DNA from: Oscillatoriales cyanobacterium
GTDB lineage: Bacteria; Cyanobacteriota; Cyanobacteriia; Cyanobacteriales; Microcoleaceae
Assembly (NCBI GenBank): GCA_004293365.1
Contig: RDYN01000079.1
Location: forward strand, 1 to 44,339
Reading direction: 5' to 3'
DNA length: 44,339 nucleotides
The number at the start of each line of letters is the position of its first letter. Position 1 is the first letter of the stretch. Both the position numbers and the translations under genes were made by a program. Below the pieces are notes generated by a model. The model ran no database searches. It was given only the letters and a program-made list of their open reading frames with translations, and was not told where the DNA came from. This document shows, in pieces, positions 35,912 through 44,339 of the stretch.

Positions 35912-37813
35912 ATGCGTGTTTTTCGTCAAATCGTGGTGGTCGGAGTGGGCGCTGCAATTACTTTCAGCAACGCCGGACAGGGTGCTTCAGCACAGCCTCC
36001 GGCTCAATCTCAGGACAGTTCCTCCCTTAGCAATCCGATCGAATTAGCGCAGAATATTCGATCGACCTCGAACACAGCCTCAGAACCAACATCAGAAGCT
36101 CCAGAACAGTCGATCGCCCAAAACCCACCAACCTCCGACTCTCAGCAGCCCGGGGAAGCTACGATCGCAGCAACTCTCCCAACCGAGTCAGAGCAAGCAT
36201 CAAAGCCCCAACAGGCTGCTCCGGCTGCCCCATCAACCCAGCAGGAGTATTTGGCGCAGTCTCCAACACCAGCACCGGCAAATACTCGGCAGAAACCTGT
36301 TCCGAGCAACCCCAGCAATGTTCCGGCGCCGAATTTGCCAGCACCAGTTCCCCGCGGCACTCCCAATGAAACTTTCCCGCCTCTTACCCCGAAGGGCATT
36401 TTAGACACCAAGCCCCCGGCTACCCTGGAACCCAACCCGAATCCGCTACAGTTTCCGACAAAGCCGGAGGATGTCAGGATCGAGGAAGTTCAGTCAATTA
36501 CTTTGCAGCAGGCGATCGATCTGGCCCGCCGCAACAGCCAAGTTTTGCAAATCGCCCAGAAACAAGTCGAACAAAGTCGATCGGGCGTGCGCGAACAGCA
36601 GGCTGCTTTATTTCCAGATCTGACTTTTCAAATGGCCGCAACCCGCCAAGTCAGCGCCAGCGGACAGATTGGGGTGCAGACTCGACTCCGCCAAAATGCA
36701 AATTTACCCGCCAGCCGCCAACTCCCGACCAATTCTCCCGAGTTTCAAAATTTCGGCACGATCGGTCTCAACAACACTTTGCAGTTGAGCTACGACCTCG
36801 ACATTTTCGGCCGCCGCAACGCAAATATCCGCGCCGCTAGGGAACAGTTGCGCTTTCGGGAACTGGATTTGGAACGCCAAGCCGAGCAACTCCGCTTCGA
36901 CACTGCTGAGGCTTACTACAACCTGCAAAACTCCGACGGACAAGTTGCTATCCGCCAAGCTTCGGTGAGAAATGCCCAGCAAAGTTTGCGGGATGCGGAA
37001 GCTTTGGAACGCGCCGGGGTGGGAACCCGCTTTGCTGTGTTGCAGGCTCAGTCAAATGTGGCCAACGAAGTGCAGCAACTGTCCGTGGCCCGTCGCGATC
37101 AGCGGGTGGCCCAGCGGCGGCTGGCTGAGATTTTGAATATCAGTCAGTCGGCAAACTTGACGGCGGCTGACCCGGTGGAGCAAGCTGGCTCCTGGAGGCT
37201 GTCTTTGGAAGAGAGTATTGTCCAGGCTTTTAAGAATCGCCCCGAGTTGGAACAGCAGTTAGTACAGAGGAATATCAGCCAGCAACAGAGGCGATCGATT
37301 CGGGCGGGGGGGCTACCTCAAGTTAATGTCACTGGTTCCTACAACTTTCAAGGGCTAACTACTGACGATACAAGACCGTTTTCAACTCGCGGCTGGGCGA
37401 GTGGCTATGCGGTACAAGCCAATCTGACTTGGAATTTCTTCGACGGGGGCGCGGTGAAGGCGAGGGTGAAACAGCGGGATGCCGATATCTCGATCGCCGA
37501 AAGTCGATTTGACCAAATCCGCAACCAAGTGCGCCGGGAAGTCGAACAAGCTTATTTTGGTTTGGAGTCGAGTTTTGAAAATATCGAAACTTCTGAAGCC
37601 GGAGTTTTGCAGTCGAGGGAAGCTTTGCGTCTGGCCAGACTCCGGTTTCAAGCTGGCGTCGGCACTCAGACGGATGTGATTCAGGCGGAAACAGATTTGA
37701 CTAGGGCTGAGAGAAACCGATTGTCGGCAATTGTCAACTACAACCTGGGGCTTTCGTCTCTCCAGCGCGCTGTGAGCAATCTTCCGACTAATAACCTCTC
37801 GGATGCTCCTTGA
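35912..37813 (+). CDS. TolC-like outer membrane efflux protein
   Basis: A 633-aa outer membrane channel protein. It has a signal peptide (about 1-28, FRQIVVVGVGAAITFSNAGQGASA), a long Pro/Gln/Ser/Ala-rich region (about 30-170) typical of cyanobacterial TolC homologues, then two OEP repeats (about 190-400 and 425-620). Conserved features are ITLQQAIDLARRNSQVLQ, LSYDLDIFGRRNANIRAA, AGVGTRFAVLQAQ and RLRFQAGVGTQTDVIQAETDLTRAERN, and the second-half start WRLSLEESIVQAFKNRPEL. It would link inner membrane exporters to the outside for type I secretion or efflux. No transporter partner is adjacent. It starts 140 bp after the radical SAM gene. Confidence 0.95.
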   Translation: MRVFRQIVVVGVGAAITFSNAGQGASAQPPAQSQDSSSLSNPIELAQNIRSTSNTASEPTSEAPEQSIAQNPPTSDSQQPGEATIAATLPTESEQASKPQQAAPAAPSTQQEYLAQSPTPAPANTRQKPVPSNPSNVPAPNLPAPVPRGTPNETFPPLTPKGILDTKPPATLEPNPNPLQFPTKPEDVRIEEVQSITLQQAIDLARRNSQVLQIAQKQVEQSRSGVREQQAALFPDLTFQMAATRQVSASGQIGVQTRLRQNANLPASRQLPTNSPEFQNFGTIGLNNTLQLSYDLDIFGRRNANIRAAREQLRFRELDLERQAEQLRFDTAEAYYNLQNSDGQVAIRQASVRNAQQSLRDAEALERAGVGTRFAVLQAQSNVANEVQQLSVARRDQRVAQRRLAEILNISQSANLTAADPVEQAGSWRLSLEESIVQAFKNRPELEQQLVQRNISQQQRRSIRAGGLPQVNVTGSYNFQGLTTDDTRPFSTRGWASGYAVQANLTWNFFDGGAVKARVKQRDADISIAESRFDQIRNQVRREVEQAYFGLESSFENIETSEAGVLQSREALRLARLRFQAGVGTQTDVIQAETDLTRAERNRLSAIVNYNLGLSSLQRAVSNLPTNNLSDAP

Positions 37814-38152
37814 GGTTAGGTTGGGTTGGGTTCGGTTCGGGCGATCGACCTTTTACCGCCAACGGCATTGGGCATCGTGTATTTGGCAACTCAAAACTAA
37901 GACCCAGAAATCCGGTTTCTGGGCAAAATATTGGTTTGGCGGCGTGAAATCTAGGGATACACCGAGTTTCTGACCCCGCACGCCCAGCGTCCAGTCAAAA
38001 CCACCAATGCAAAAATCAGGAGCCAGATTTTTGCATTTTGAGTTGCCCCACGAGCAATTTCTACTTTCTGGGCCCTAAATATTCTTAATAACCGACACAT
38101 TAGTTAATATTTTGTAATAGAGTTCTATGTCAACTGCGTTAAAGGATCGGCA
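37814..38152. other. Gap between the TolC-like gene and the ferredoxin gene
   Basis: No gene is seen. It contains a GAAATCCGGTTTCTGGG repeat fragment (about 37906-37925) and a perfect 11-bp hairpin ATGCAAAAATC/GATTTTTGCAT (38007-38017 and 38026-38036). The last ~100 bp are unique and probably carry the ferredoxin promoter. Confidence 0.5.
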
Positions 38153-38449
38153 ATGGCCAATATCAAGTTTGTGAAGGAAAATCAGGAAGTCATCGCAGCA
38201 GACGGAGCCAATTTGAGATTCAAAGCTCTAGAAAACCGCATCGACTTATACACGTTTTCGGGAAAGATGATGAATTGCGGGGGCATCGGTCAATGCGGCA
38301 CCTGCATTGTGGAAATTGTCGAGGGCGGTGAAAATCTGTCGCCCCGCACTGACTTTGAGAACCGCAAGCTCAAGAAAAAGCCCGAAAACTATCGGTTGGC
38401 TTGTCAAACTATGGTCAACGGCCCGGTGAGCGTCAAGACGAAGCCTTAG
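38153..38449 (+). CDS. 2Fe-2S ferredoxin
   Basis: A 98-aa plant-type-fold iron-sulfur protein with cluster ligands in [20 protein letters not shown] and RLACQTMV: four Cys in CxxxxCxxC...C arrangement. The short loop and the body ([18 protein letters not shown]) fit the cyanobacterial adrenodoxin/chlorosome-like ferredoxins rather than the main photosynthetic PetF. An AAGGA ribosome binding site precedes the ATG. It lies 278 bp upstream of psbM on the same strand, separated by tandem repeats. Its redox partner is unknown. Confidence 0.92.
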   Translation: MANIKFVKENQEVIAADGANLRFKALENRIDLYTFSGKMMNCGGIGQCGTCIVEIVEGGENLSPRTDFENRKLKKKPENYRLACQTMVNGPVSVKTKP

Positions 38450-38726
38450 CTGGGCTTGATGAAGGAAGTTCGGCAACGAAGCACTGTACGGGATGTAACG
38501 GATGTAACGGATGTAACGGATAGAAAGAAGACTTGTCCGATCGCGTAGCCAAAGGAAGGAAGAGGGAAGAGGGAAGAGGGAAGAAGAAGTAGACATTCTC
38601 CCGCTTTCCGCTTCTCGGGCTCTCCGTGGCTCCGAGGCTCCTTCTGTCTTCCAGTTTGCCTTTGGCCTTTGAGTGGTATCCTAGTGGTGTGTGTTTTCCT
38701 ATTTTCCGATACAGGCGGGGGTCTTC
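38450..38726. repeat. Tandem repeats between the ferredoxin gene and psbM
   Basis: Three copies of the 9-mer GATGTAACG (about 38490-38520) and about four GAAGAGG 7-mers (about 38557-38585). The psbM promoter is presumably in the unique ~80 bp before its ATG. Confidence 0.7.
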
Positions 38727-38840
38727 ATGGAAGTTAACGATTTAGGGTTTGTGGCAACCATTCTGTTTGTATTGGTTCCCAGTGTTTTTCTAATCATTCT
38801 GTACATTCAAACGGCTAGCCGTCAAGGCGGAAAAGAGTAG
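38727..38840 (+). CDS. psbM: Photosystem II protein PsbM
   Basis: A 37-aa single-helix thylakoid membrane protein at the photosystem II dimer interface. The translation begins [20 protein letters not shown] and continues [17 protein letters not shown]; the VNDLGFVA start and the ILYIQTAS end of the helix are diagnostic. A G-rich stretch (GGCGGGGGTC) just upstream can serve as ribosome binding site. A strong terminator follows 38 bp after the stop, so it is transcribed alone or with the upstream ferredoxin. The gene is short and easily missed by length cut-offs. Confidence 0.97.
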   Translation: MEVNDLGFVATILFVLVPSVFLIILYIQTASRQGGKE

Positions 38841-38877
38841 CAACTGCTGCTATTTATTTCTGGCGAAAGCTGGTTGT

Positions 38878-38916
38878 AAAAAAAGCGCCAACAGTTTTTT
38901 GCTGGGGCGCTTTTTT
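38878..38916. terminator. Bidirectional rho-independent terminator between psbM and the USP gene
   Basis: AAAAAAGCGCC (38879-38889) pairs with GGCGCTTTTTT (38906-38916), with an inner CAG/CTG pair. T runs on both strands suit it to end psbM and the convergent USP gene. Confidence 0.85.
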
Positions 38917-38938
38917 GTTAACTGTTAGTGTTGAGAGT

Positions 38939-39793
38939 TTAGCTGACAACTGTGCGGGCTAGCAAGACGGGACAGTTGGCGTAGACTCGCACGTAGTCTG
39001 ATAGGGAATTTCCTAGGAGTCGATCGAGATCCAGGAAGTTTTTAGCAACGTTTGGCCGCCGATCGGGGGAACCGATTACCAACAAATCTGCATTCAACTC
39101 GTCTGCAATCTGACAAATTGCTTCCCCGGGCTTACCTGTCGCACTCACGCAGCGGTAGCTAACTCCCATTTGTTTCGCGAGGGCTACTCCGGGAGCCAAT
39201 ACGGGGTCTTTTTCAGCAGTTGCTGTTAAATCTTCAGTAGATTTTCCCGTCAAATCTTTGGTGACGTGTACTAGAATTATCTGTCCGCCGCTGACTTCTT
39301 TAACCAAAGATAGCGCAAGCTGCAATGACTGTTTTGCAGATTCTGAGTTGTCTAGCGCCACCATGACGCGCTTAATTTTTTTGACGTAGATATCGTCTTT
39401 TACTAACAGCATCGGTCTGGATGTTAGCTGGAAAACGTACTGGCTGACTGAGTTTTCCAAAATCGATTGCAGCCGTCCGAATCCCCTAGAACCCATAATC
39501 ACTAAGTCGGATTTTTCTTCTTCTGCGACTTGGCAAACTGTGGTTTTTGGATCTCCCTGTTTCAGCCGCGGATTGACTTTGCTGGGATCTATTTTCAAAG
39601 ACTGCACTGCTTGTGCTAAAATTTTACCTCCTTCTTCCAACTTGTCGGCCATGCCATCGGAAGTTACTTGCTGCGGCACGACGTGCAGAACGGTGACAGA
39701 GCTTTGTTGCAAGGAAGGGATGTCCATCAACATATTAAACATCTCTTCGCACAAGCCGCGACCGGCGACGGCTACTAAAATTTTTTCTATCAT
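38939..39793 (-). CDS. Tandem universal stress protein (two UspA domains)
   Basis: A 284-aa cytoplasmic protein of two UspA repeats. Domain 1 (about 1-135) begins IEKILVAVAGRG and ends with an ATP-site-like DLVIMGSRGFGRLQSILENSVSQYV. Domain 2 (about 140-284) begins IKRVMVALDNSESAKQSLQ and ends DLLVIGSPDRRPN...LLGNSLSDYVRVYANCPVLLA, with a ~10-residue insertion in its nucleotide loop. The first strand of domain 1 lacks the usual Asp of the VAVDGS start while domain 2 keeps VALDNS, suggesting the two halves differ in nucleotide binding. Role in stress tolerance is inferred from family. Confidence 0.92.
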   Translation of the reverse strand: MIEKILVAVAGRGLCEEMFNMLMDIPSLQQSSVTVLHVVPQQVTSDGMADKLEEGGKILAQAVQSLKIDPSKVNPRLKQGDPKTTVCQVAEEEKSDLVIMGSRGFGRLQSILENSVSQYVFQLTSRPMLLVKDDIYVKKIKRVMVALDNSESAKQSLQLALSLVKEVSGGQIILVHVTKDLTGKSTEDLTATAEKDPVLAPGVALAKQMGVSYRCVSATGKPGEAICQIADELNADLLVIGSPDRRPNVAKNFLDLDRLLGNSLSDYVRVYANCPVLLARTVVS

Positions 39794-39935
39794 GGTTTTT
39801 GGGGTAAAAACAGTTGAGTTTTCTGGTGCAGCGCTCTCACTAGGGCGTTGTTACTCTAGTGGCTTAATGTTAAGCATAATCTTGAAGTTTGCTTTATGAT
39901 TTGTAGAAATGTAGCGTTTTGGAACAATTTGTAAC

Positions 39936-40436
39936 GTGTTAGAGAACGATCGAACTCAACCAGAACTCGCAGCGGCTGGTGCTATTCAAAAGCGGCCCGG
40001 GATGGACTCGGAGGGCTGGTTTGAATATTTGGTGCGAGTCTACCCCCACCATACTGACTACAGCGGCGCGGTTTGGCACGGGACTTATCTGGCTTGGATG
40101 GAGGAAGCGCGGGTGGAAAGTTTGCGCTCTCTCGGCATCGAGTATGCAGAGTGGGTGGCGCAGGGTGTGGAATTGCCCGTGGTTGAGCTTTCGCTGCGCT
40201 ACCACCGCTCTGTACAAATGGGTCAATCTGTGGCAGTGAGAACGCGGATGCTTGCTAGCGAGGGGGTGAGGCTACTTTGGGATTACGAAATTCGATCGCC
40301 CGACGCTCAAGAATTGTACGTGACTGCACAGGTAACTTTGGTTGGTGTCGATCGGGACAAGGGCAAGATTATCCGTCAATTGCCGCCGGCGCTCCAGGAG
40401 GCGTTGACAAGGCTTTCTGTGAAACCTTCAACCTAA
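39936..40436 (+). CDS. Hotdog-fold acyl-CoA thioesterase (4HBT/YbgC-like)
   Basis: A hotdog thioesterase of 166 aa from GTG 39936, or 144 aa from ATG 40002 (MDSEGWFEYLVRVYP). The signature VRVYPHHTDYSGAVWHGTYLAWMEEARVESLRSLGI contains the catalytic Asp of the 4-hydroxybenzoyl-CoA thioesterase family, followed by LPVVELSLRYHRSVQMGQSVAVRTRM. It hydrolyses an acyl-CoA; candidate substrates in cyanobacteria include DHNA-CoA of phylloquinone synthesis, but the sequence does not prove it. It is 64 bp upstream of the EamA gene on the same strand. Confidence 0.9.
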   Translation: MLENDRTQPELAAAGAIQKRPGMDSEGWFEYLVRVYPHHTDYSGAVWHGTYLAWMEEARVESLRSLGIEYAEWVAQGVELPVVELSLRYHRSVQMGQSVAVRTRMLASEGVRLLWDYEIRSPDAQELYVTAQVTLVGVDRDKGKIIRQLPPALQEALTRLSVKPST

Positions 40437-40500
40437 GATAGGACGTACGGTTGAAACCGCCGGGTATTCTGGCCTTCTGCCTTCATGGGAAAATTTAACA

Positions 40501-41562
40501 ATGTCAAAAAAACTGGGATTGCCAGAAGAAAATATTGAACTACAGCGCAATATTTTGGATAAAAATGAGTTAAACTCCGCCTTAACAACAGAAGACAAAA
40601 CTATTGTTTCGGGCAACCCGGACAATTTAACAAACGGTGAATTAGCTGACAGTCAAGGTAAAGTTTGGGCGATCGTCTCCTTGTCGGCGGCGCTGCTGGC
40701 GGTGTCCCTGGCCGCCATTTTTATTAGGTTGAGCGAACGGGAAATCGGCCCGAATGCTACGGTTTTTAACCGTTTGTGGATAGCAACTGCGGTATTTGGA
40801 CTCTGGAATGGTGCGGGGGAAGCGCGCCGCCGAATGTCTGGGGATGAGGTGGAAGTGCGATCGACCTACACTCTGCGCGATTTCATTTTATTAACAGCCG
40901 TAGGCGTGGTTTCTTCTGCTTCTTTGGGTTTGTGGGCTTGGTCGCTGACTCAGACGAATGTCGCTAATTCTACTGTACTGCGGAATTTAACTCCTTTATT
41001 TACTACTTTGGGGGGATGGCTGCTGTTGGGAAGGCGCTTTGACAGCAGGTTTTTGGTGGGACTGGCGGTGGCGTTGGGAGGTGCAATTGCGATCGGCACT
41101 AAAGACTTGCAAATAGCGGGAGACAATTTTGCCGGTGACATTGCTGCGCTGTTATCGGCGATGTTTTATGCAGGAAATCTACTGATAGCAGAACATTTGC
41201 GCGCCAAGTTCCCGGCGACAACTATCTTGATGTGGCGCTGTTTTATTGGCAGCATCTTGATTTTGCCGCTGGTGGTGCTGGCGGGCGATCGGGTTTTCCC
41301 TTATTCTTGGCAAGGATGGCTGGCTGTAATTGCTTTAGCCGTGATTTGCCAAGCTTTCGGCCAAGGACTTCTCATCCACAGTCTCGGCCGTTTATCATCG
41401 GGATTTGTCGCGCTTTTCCTGCTGCTAGAACCCGTGATTACCGCAATTCTTGCCTGGTTACTATTTGCCGAAAGTTTGAGCTTATTTAATTGGTTCGCTT
41501 TGGCCGTGGTTTTAGCGGGAATATATTTAGCAAAATCTAGCAGTTCAACCGACAAAAAATGA
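40501..41562 (+). CDS. EamA/DMT-family transporter
   Basis: A 353-aa inner membrane protein with two EamA repeats, about ten membrane helices, after an unusual hydrophilic N-terminal extension of ~55 residues. Helices include WAIVSLSAALLAVSLAAIFI, the conserved PLFTTLGGWLLLGRRF and LEPVITAILAWLLFAESLSLF, each closing a repeat. The family exports amino acids, nucleotides or other metabolites; the substrate cannot be read from sequence. It is followed after 23 bp by the ATP-grasp gene, so the two are probably co-transcribed. Confidence 0.93.
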   Translation: MSKKLGLPEENIELQRNILDKNELNSALTTEDKTIVSGNPDNLTNGELADSQGKVWAIVSLSAALLAVSLAAIFIRLSEREIGPNATVFNRLWIATAVFGLWNGAGEARRRMSGDEVEVRSTYTLRDFILLTAVGVVSSASLGLWAWSLTQTNVANSTVLRNLTPLFTTLGGWLLLGRRFDSRFLVGLAVALGGAIAIGTKDLQIAGDNFAGDIAALLSAMFYAGNLLIAEHLRAKFPATTILMWRCFIGSILILPLVVLAGDRVFPYSWQGWLAVIALAVICQAFGQGLLIHSLGRLSSGFVALFLLLEPVITAILAWLLFAESLSLFNWFALAVVLAGIYLAKSSSSTDKK

Positions 41563-41585
41563 AACAACAAGGAACAAATACTTAA

Positions 41586-42761
41586 ATGTTTGCAAAATCA
41601 ACTAACATGAATTCATGGCATTATGACTTGAGTTTACTGCCTCAATATTTAGAGGTATTTTTTGCTAAATTGCGAATTGCTGTGGTATTCGGCGGCAACT
41701 GCGATCGCCCGGACTCCGTGATTTACAAAACACACAATCCCCGCTCTTGGAAAAGTTACGAAACAGTCGCCCGCGAGATTGCCCAAGCATTAACAGAAAT
41801 TGGTTTCAACCACGTCTATGTCATCCCTGACGACATGAACTTGCCGCAACAGCTAAAACAACAAAATATCCATTTAGTGTGGCTGAATACGGGCGGCGTC
41901 CAGGGCTACAATCCAGTTTGTCACACTCCCGCCTTGTTGGAAATGTTGGGAATGCCTTATGTCGGTCACAATCCATTAAACAGTTCAACTTTAGATAACA
42001 AACACGCTTTTAAACGGGAACTGCAATCAGTCGGAATTAAAACCGCTCCGTTTATGACTTGGCATCCTTCTCAAGGAATTTTGCAGCCTAATTTGCACGA
42101 GCGGTTTGCCATTGCTTTTGGCGAATATCTAGGGCCTTTTGTGGTTAAACCAGTATCCGGCCGCGCTTCGCTGCACGTTCATTTTGTAGACAAGATTGAA
42201 GGTTTGTCTCAGGCGGTTTCCGAAGTCCACCGAGCAACTCACAATACTGCTTTAATTGAAAAATATTTGCCGGGACGAGAATTTTGTGTAGCGGTTTGCG
42301 GCTATGTTACTTATGCTAAAGGCGGTTTTTACAAAAATCCGAAACCCTTTGCCTTTTCGACGGTAGAACGAGTTTTGGAGTCGGAGGAACGCATCTTTAC
42401 TTCTATGGATAAAAAGGCGATTACGGCCGATCGCGGACGGTTGATGGGCGCGGAGGAACCTGAACTAAAACAGCAGTTAATTGAGTTGGCTAGTAAAATT
42501 TATTGGGAGTTTAGTTTGAACAGTTTGGTGCGGATTGATGTCCGCAGCGATGCTGATGGCTCGCTTTATGTTTTGGAAGCAAATCCGAAACCGGATCTGA
42601 AGCATCCTGGAGAAAATGTGACGAGTTTGGTGGCTTTGGGTTTGGCGGAATACGGGATGAGTTATAACGATTTAATTTTTAGTTTGCTGGCGGATAGGTT
42701 GGATTATTTGCTGACTCAACATATGGGGATTATTCCTCATATTGTGGATTTGCTTCGCTAA
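41586..42761 (+). CDS. D-Ala-D-Ala ligase-like ATP-grasp protein
   Basis: A 391-aa ATP-grasp ligase of the Ddl superfamily. Rossmann-like start (IAVVFGGNCDRPDSVIYKTHN), substrate loop (PYVGHNPLNSSTLDNKHAFKREL), ATP-binding lysine in GPFVVKPVSGRAS, EKYLPGREFCVAV, and the metal-binding RIDVRSDADGSLYVLEANPKPDLK. True Ddl enzymes have an EINTxPG motif; this one has EANPKPD, and the 'A-GG' substrate segments differ, so it is probably not the cell-wall Ddl. Coupling of a carboxylate with an amine is expected. Relatives include MysD of mycosporine synthesis, but no mysABC genes are present. Its close link with the EamA transporter suggests a small peptide or amino acid conjugate that is exported. 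Confidence 0.85.
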   Translation: MFAKSTNMNSWHYDLSLLPQYLEVFFAKLRIAVVFGGNCDRPDSVIYKTHNPRSWKSYETVAREIAQALTEIGFNHVYVIPDDMNLPQQLKQQNIHLVWLNTGGVQGYNPVCHTPALLEMLGMPYVGHNPLNSSTLDNKHAFKRELQSVGIKTAPFMTWHPSQGILQPNLHERFAIAFGEYLGPFVVKPVSGRASLHVHFVDKIEGLSQAVSEVHRATHNTALIEKYLPGREFCVAVCGYVTYAKGGFYKNPKPFAFSTVERVLESEERIFTSMDKKAITADRGRLMGAEEPELKQQLIELASKIYWEFSLNSLVRIDVRSDADGSLYVLEANPKPDLKHPGENVTSLVALGLAEYGMSYNDLIFSLLADRLDYLLTQHMGIIPHIVDLLR

Positions 42762-43157
42762 TTGGACTTGTGCAGAACATCTGACTTTAGTGTCAACAAG
42801 CGCGTCAAGTTTAGTGCCGATTTACTGTTTGACGATTAGGTTTTCGATCCCCCCTAACCCCCCTTAAGAAGGGGGGAACCGGAAGCGCTCTTGCGTCAAC
42901 CCCTACTCGCCTTTTGAAGGGGTATGCGAGGGGGAGGGAGACTCGGCTATAAACGAGAGATACAAAGGTTTTCAGGCGATTGTTGACACCAATGCACACC
43001 TTACCTGTTGGGTTTTTGTAAATAAATATAAATTGCCGAGCCAAGTGAACGCAAGGGCCCAAGTTGTGATAGCCTGAGTAAGTTAGCGATTTCTGGATGT
43101 CCGTTTTTTGAGGGCAAGCTGCAAGGCAAATCACTTTATATGAATTAGATAAAACCA
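42762..43157. other. Gap before the coiled-coil gene
   Basis: No gene is supported. It contains a CCCCCCTT/AAGGGGGG hairpin repeat (about 42851-42876) of the same class as the insertion in the radical SAM gene. A frame on the minus strand here translates that repeat and is not protein-like. The final ~120 bp are unique sequence. Confidence 0.6.
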
Positions 43158-44339
43158 ATGGAAGCATTACTTTTATTAATAGGATTTGGAGGCGGGGCAT
43201 TAGTTTGCTGGCTAATTTTGAATAAGCGAAATTCACGCAATTTGGTGCGGATGCAGGGTTCGCAGGAGGCGATATCGAAGCTGTCGTCGCAGTTGGATGC
43301 CCGAACTTCGGAATTGCGGGAAAAGATGCAGAATGAAAATCAGCTAAATTCAGAATTGTCCCAGTTGCAAAGTCGCTTAGAAGTTGTGACGGGCGAGCAA
43401 GATTTGTTAAATACTCAAGTGTCGGAATTGGAAGGATTTTTGGCGGGAATTGCTGAGGAGCGATCGCAAGTTAATGCTCTGATTGCTGATTTGCAGTTTC
43501 AGCTAGAAAATGCTGAGCAAGCTCAGTCTCAGTTAGCGGAAGTGGTCGAACTTAAATATCAGTTAGAAGTTGCAACTCAGGAGCGATCGCAACTTAACGC
43601 TCAAATCCGGGAAATGCAAGCAGAGTTAGAGGCGGTTGATGCACAACGTTCTCAATTTGACGCTCTGCTTTCGGAATTTGAAAGTCAGTTGGAAACGGCT
43701 AGTCAAACCAGATTGCAGGTACAATACCAGTTGTCGGAAGTTCAAATTAAGTTCGATCGCTCAATTCAAGAGCGGGAGCAACTTCAGTCTCAACTTGCAG
43801 ATTTGCAAGCTCAACTGGAGAGTGCAGAGCAAGAAAGAGAAATACTCAACTCTCAATTGCAAACCGCTAGCCAACAACCGCAGCAATCTCAATCTGAATT
43901 ATTTGAGCTGGAAACACAGTTAGAAGCTGCCAACCAAGATAAAATGCAGCTAAATTCTCAATTATCTGAGCTGCAAAGTCGATCGGAAACGGTGCTTGGA
44001 GAGCGGGAACAACTGCTGTCTCAGTTGTCAGAATTGCAGCTTCAATTAGAAACGGCTAACAGAGAGCGATCGCACCTTTTCGCTCAACTCTCGGAATTCC
44101 CAAGTCAAATCGAGACAGCCAATCAGAGTCAAGCTCAACTGCAAGCTCAAGTATCCGAATTAGAAAATCAGTTAGAAATTGTATATCAAGAGCGATCGCA
44201 ACTGCAATCTGATTTAGCAACTCGCTCCGAATTAGAATCGCAATTGCAAACTCAAATCGAGACAGCCAATCAAAATCAAAATCAACTGCAATCTCAAATA
44301 TCCGAGTTACAACAGCAGTTAGAAACAGGGCATCAAACT
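43158..44339 (+). CDS. Membrane-anchored long coiled-coil protein (partial, runs off the window)
   Basis: Opens MEALLLLIGFGGGALVCWLI, one membrane helix, then NKRNSRNLVRMQ and about 360 residues of Gln/Glu/Leu/Ser-rich heptads with no stop before the window end (394 codons seen). Segments such as SQLSELQSRLE, ERSQLNAQIREM and LQLQLETANRERSH recur about every 30-40 residues with leucines at heptad spacing, predicting a long parallel coiled coil anchored at the N-terminus with the rod in the cytoplasm. It could be a scaffold or a cell-shape/filament protein; similar proteins of unknown role exist in filamentous cyanobacteria. The C-terminal domain is not visible. Confidence 0.85.
   Translation, partial: MEALLLLIGFGGGALVCWLILNKRNSRNLVRMQGSQEAISKLSSQLDARTSELREKMQNENQLNSELSQLQSRLEVVTGEQDLLNTQVSELEGFLAGIAEERSQVNALIADLQFQLENAEQAQSQLAEVVELKYQLEVATQERSQLNAQIREMQAELEAVDAQRSQFDALLSEFESQLETASQTRLQVQYQLSEVQIKFDRSIQEREQLQSQLADLQAQLESAEQEREILNSQLQTASQQPQQSQSELFELETQLEAANQDKMQLNSQLSELQSRSETVLGEREQLLSQLSELQLQLETANRERSHLFAQLSEFPSQIETANQSQAQLQAQVSELENQLEIVYQERSQLQSDLATRSELESQLQTQIETANQNQNQLQSQISELQQQLETGHQT

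Noticed and set aside
41586..42761. Mycosporine ligase MysD
   Set aside because: MysD is also Ddl-like, but mysA, mysB and mysC are not in the neighbourhood, so the specific name is not justified.
42811..43236. Minus-strand 141-codon frame
   Set aside because: It contains a translated G/C hairpin repeat and overlaps the start of the coiled-coil gene on the other strand; no family resemblance.

Overview
The window is a chromosomal segment of a filamentous cyanobacterium, most like the Oscillatoriales (Microcoleus/Oscillatoria/Phormidium type). The signs are very frequent HIP1 octamers (GCGATCGC), a psbM photosystem II gene, cyanobacterial families (DUF4278, DUF2358, PDZ-radical SAM/DUF512), and intergenic DNA full of 7- to 9-nt tandem repeats and large palindromic repeats. 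I found no rRNA, tRNA or CRISPR array.

Region 1 (about 0.35-16.55 kb, all minus strand) is one chemosensory cluster. In transcription order: CheW, CheR with C-terminal TPRs, three methyl-accepting chemoreceptors, an IS200/IS605-type insertion carrying tnpB, a second CheW with an N-terminal cysteine motif, a hybrid CheA with receiver, CheB, and a receiver-class III nucleotidyl cyclase. Apart from the multiplied receptors and the insertion, this gene set and order resemble the Wsp surface-sensing pathway of Pseudomonas. The output protein, however, carries an apparently intact adenylyl cyclase domain instead of a diguanylate cyclase (GGDEF) domain. The simplest model is receptors controlling CheA, which phosphorylates the receiver-cyclase, with CheR and CheB setting adaptation and cAMP as output.

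Region 2 (16.7-22.2 kb) holds a BON-domain protein, a DUF4278 protein, a small RNA/DNA-ligase-fold protein, a DUF433 antitoxin-like protein, another antitoxin-like ORF, an RtcB RNA ligase, a DUF2358 protein and a glutathione S-transferase. Two different RNA-joining enzymes lie within 3 kb.

Region 3 (22.2-29.8 kb) is mostly housekeeping: NADP isocitrate dehydrogenase, two DedA membrane proteins, S-adenosylhomocysteinase, a truncated MscS-like channel gene, a PEP-CTERM secreted protein and a molybdopterin oxidoreductase. A multibranched palindromic element of about 213 bp lies between ahcY and the first dedA.

Region 4 (30.2-38.9 kb) begins with an unusual 852-residue fusion: a cyclic-nucleotide-binding-like domain, a degenerate sigma-54-activator-type AAA+ domain and a membrane-bound NapH/NosR-like iron-sulfur module. 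It continues with two small conserved ORFs, the second followed by an 11-codon remnant of its usual partner; a radical SAM protein with an in-frame repeat insertion; a TolC-like outer membrane protein; a 2Fe-2S ferredoxin; and psbM.

Region 5 (38.9-44.3 kb) holds a tandem universal stress protein, a hotdog thioesterase, an EamA transporter, a Ddl-like ATP-grasp ligase and the start of a long membrane-anchored coiled-coil protein that runs off the window.
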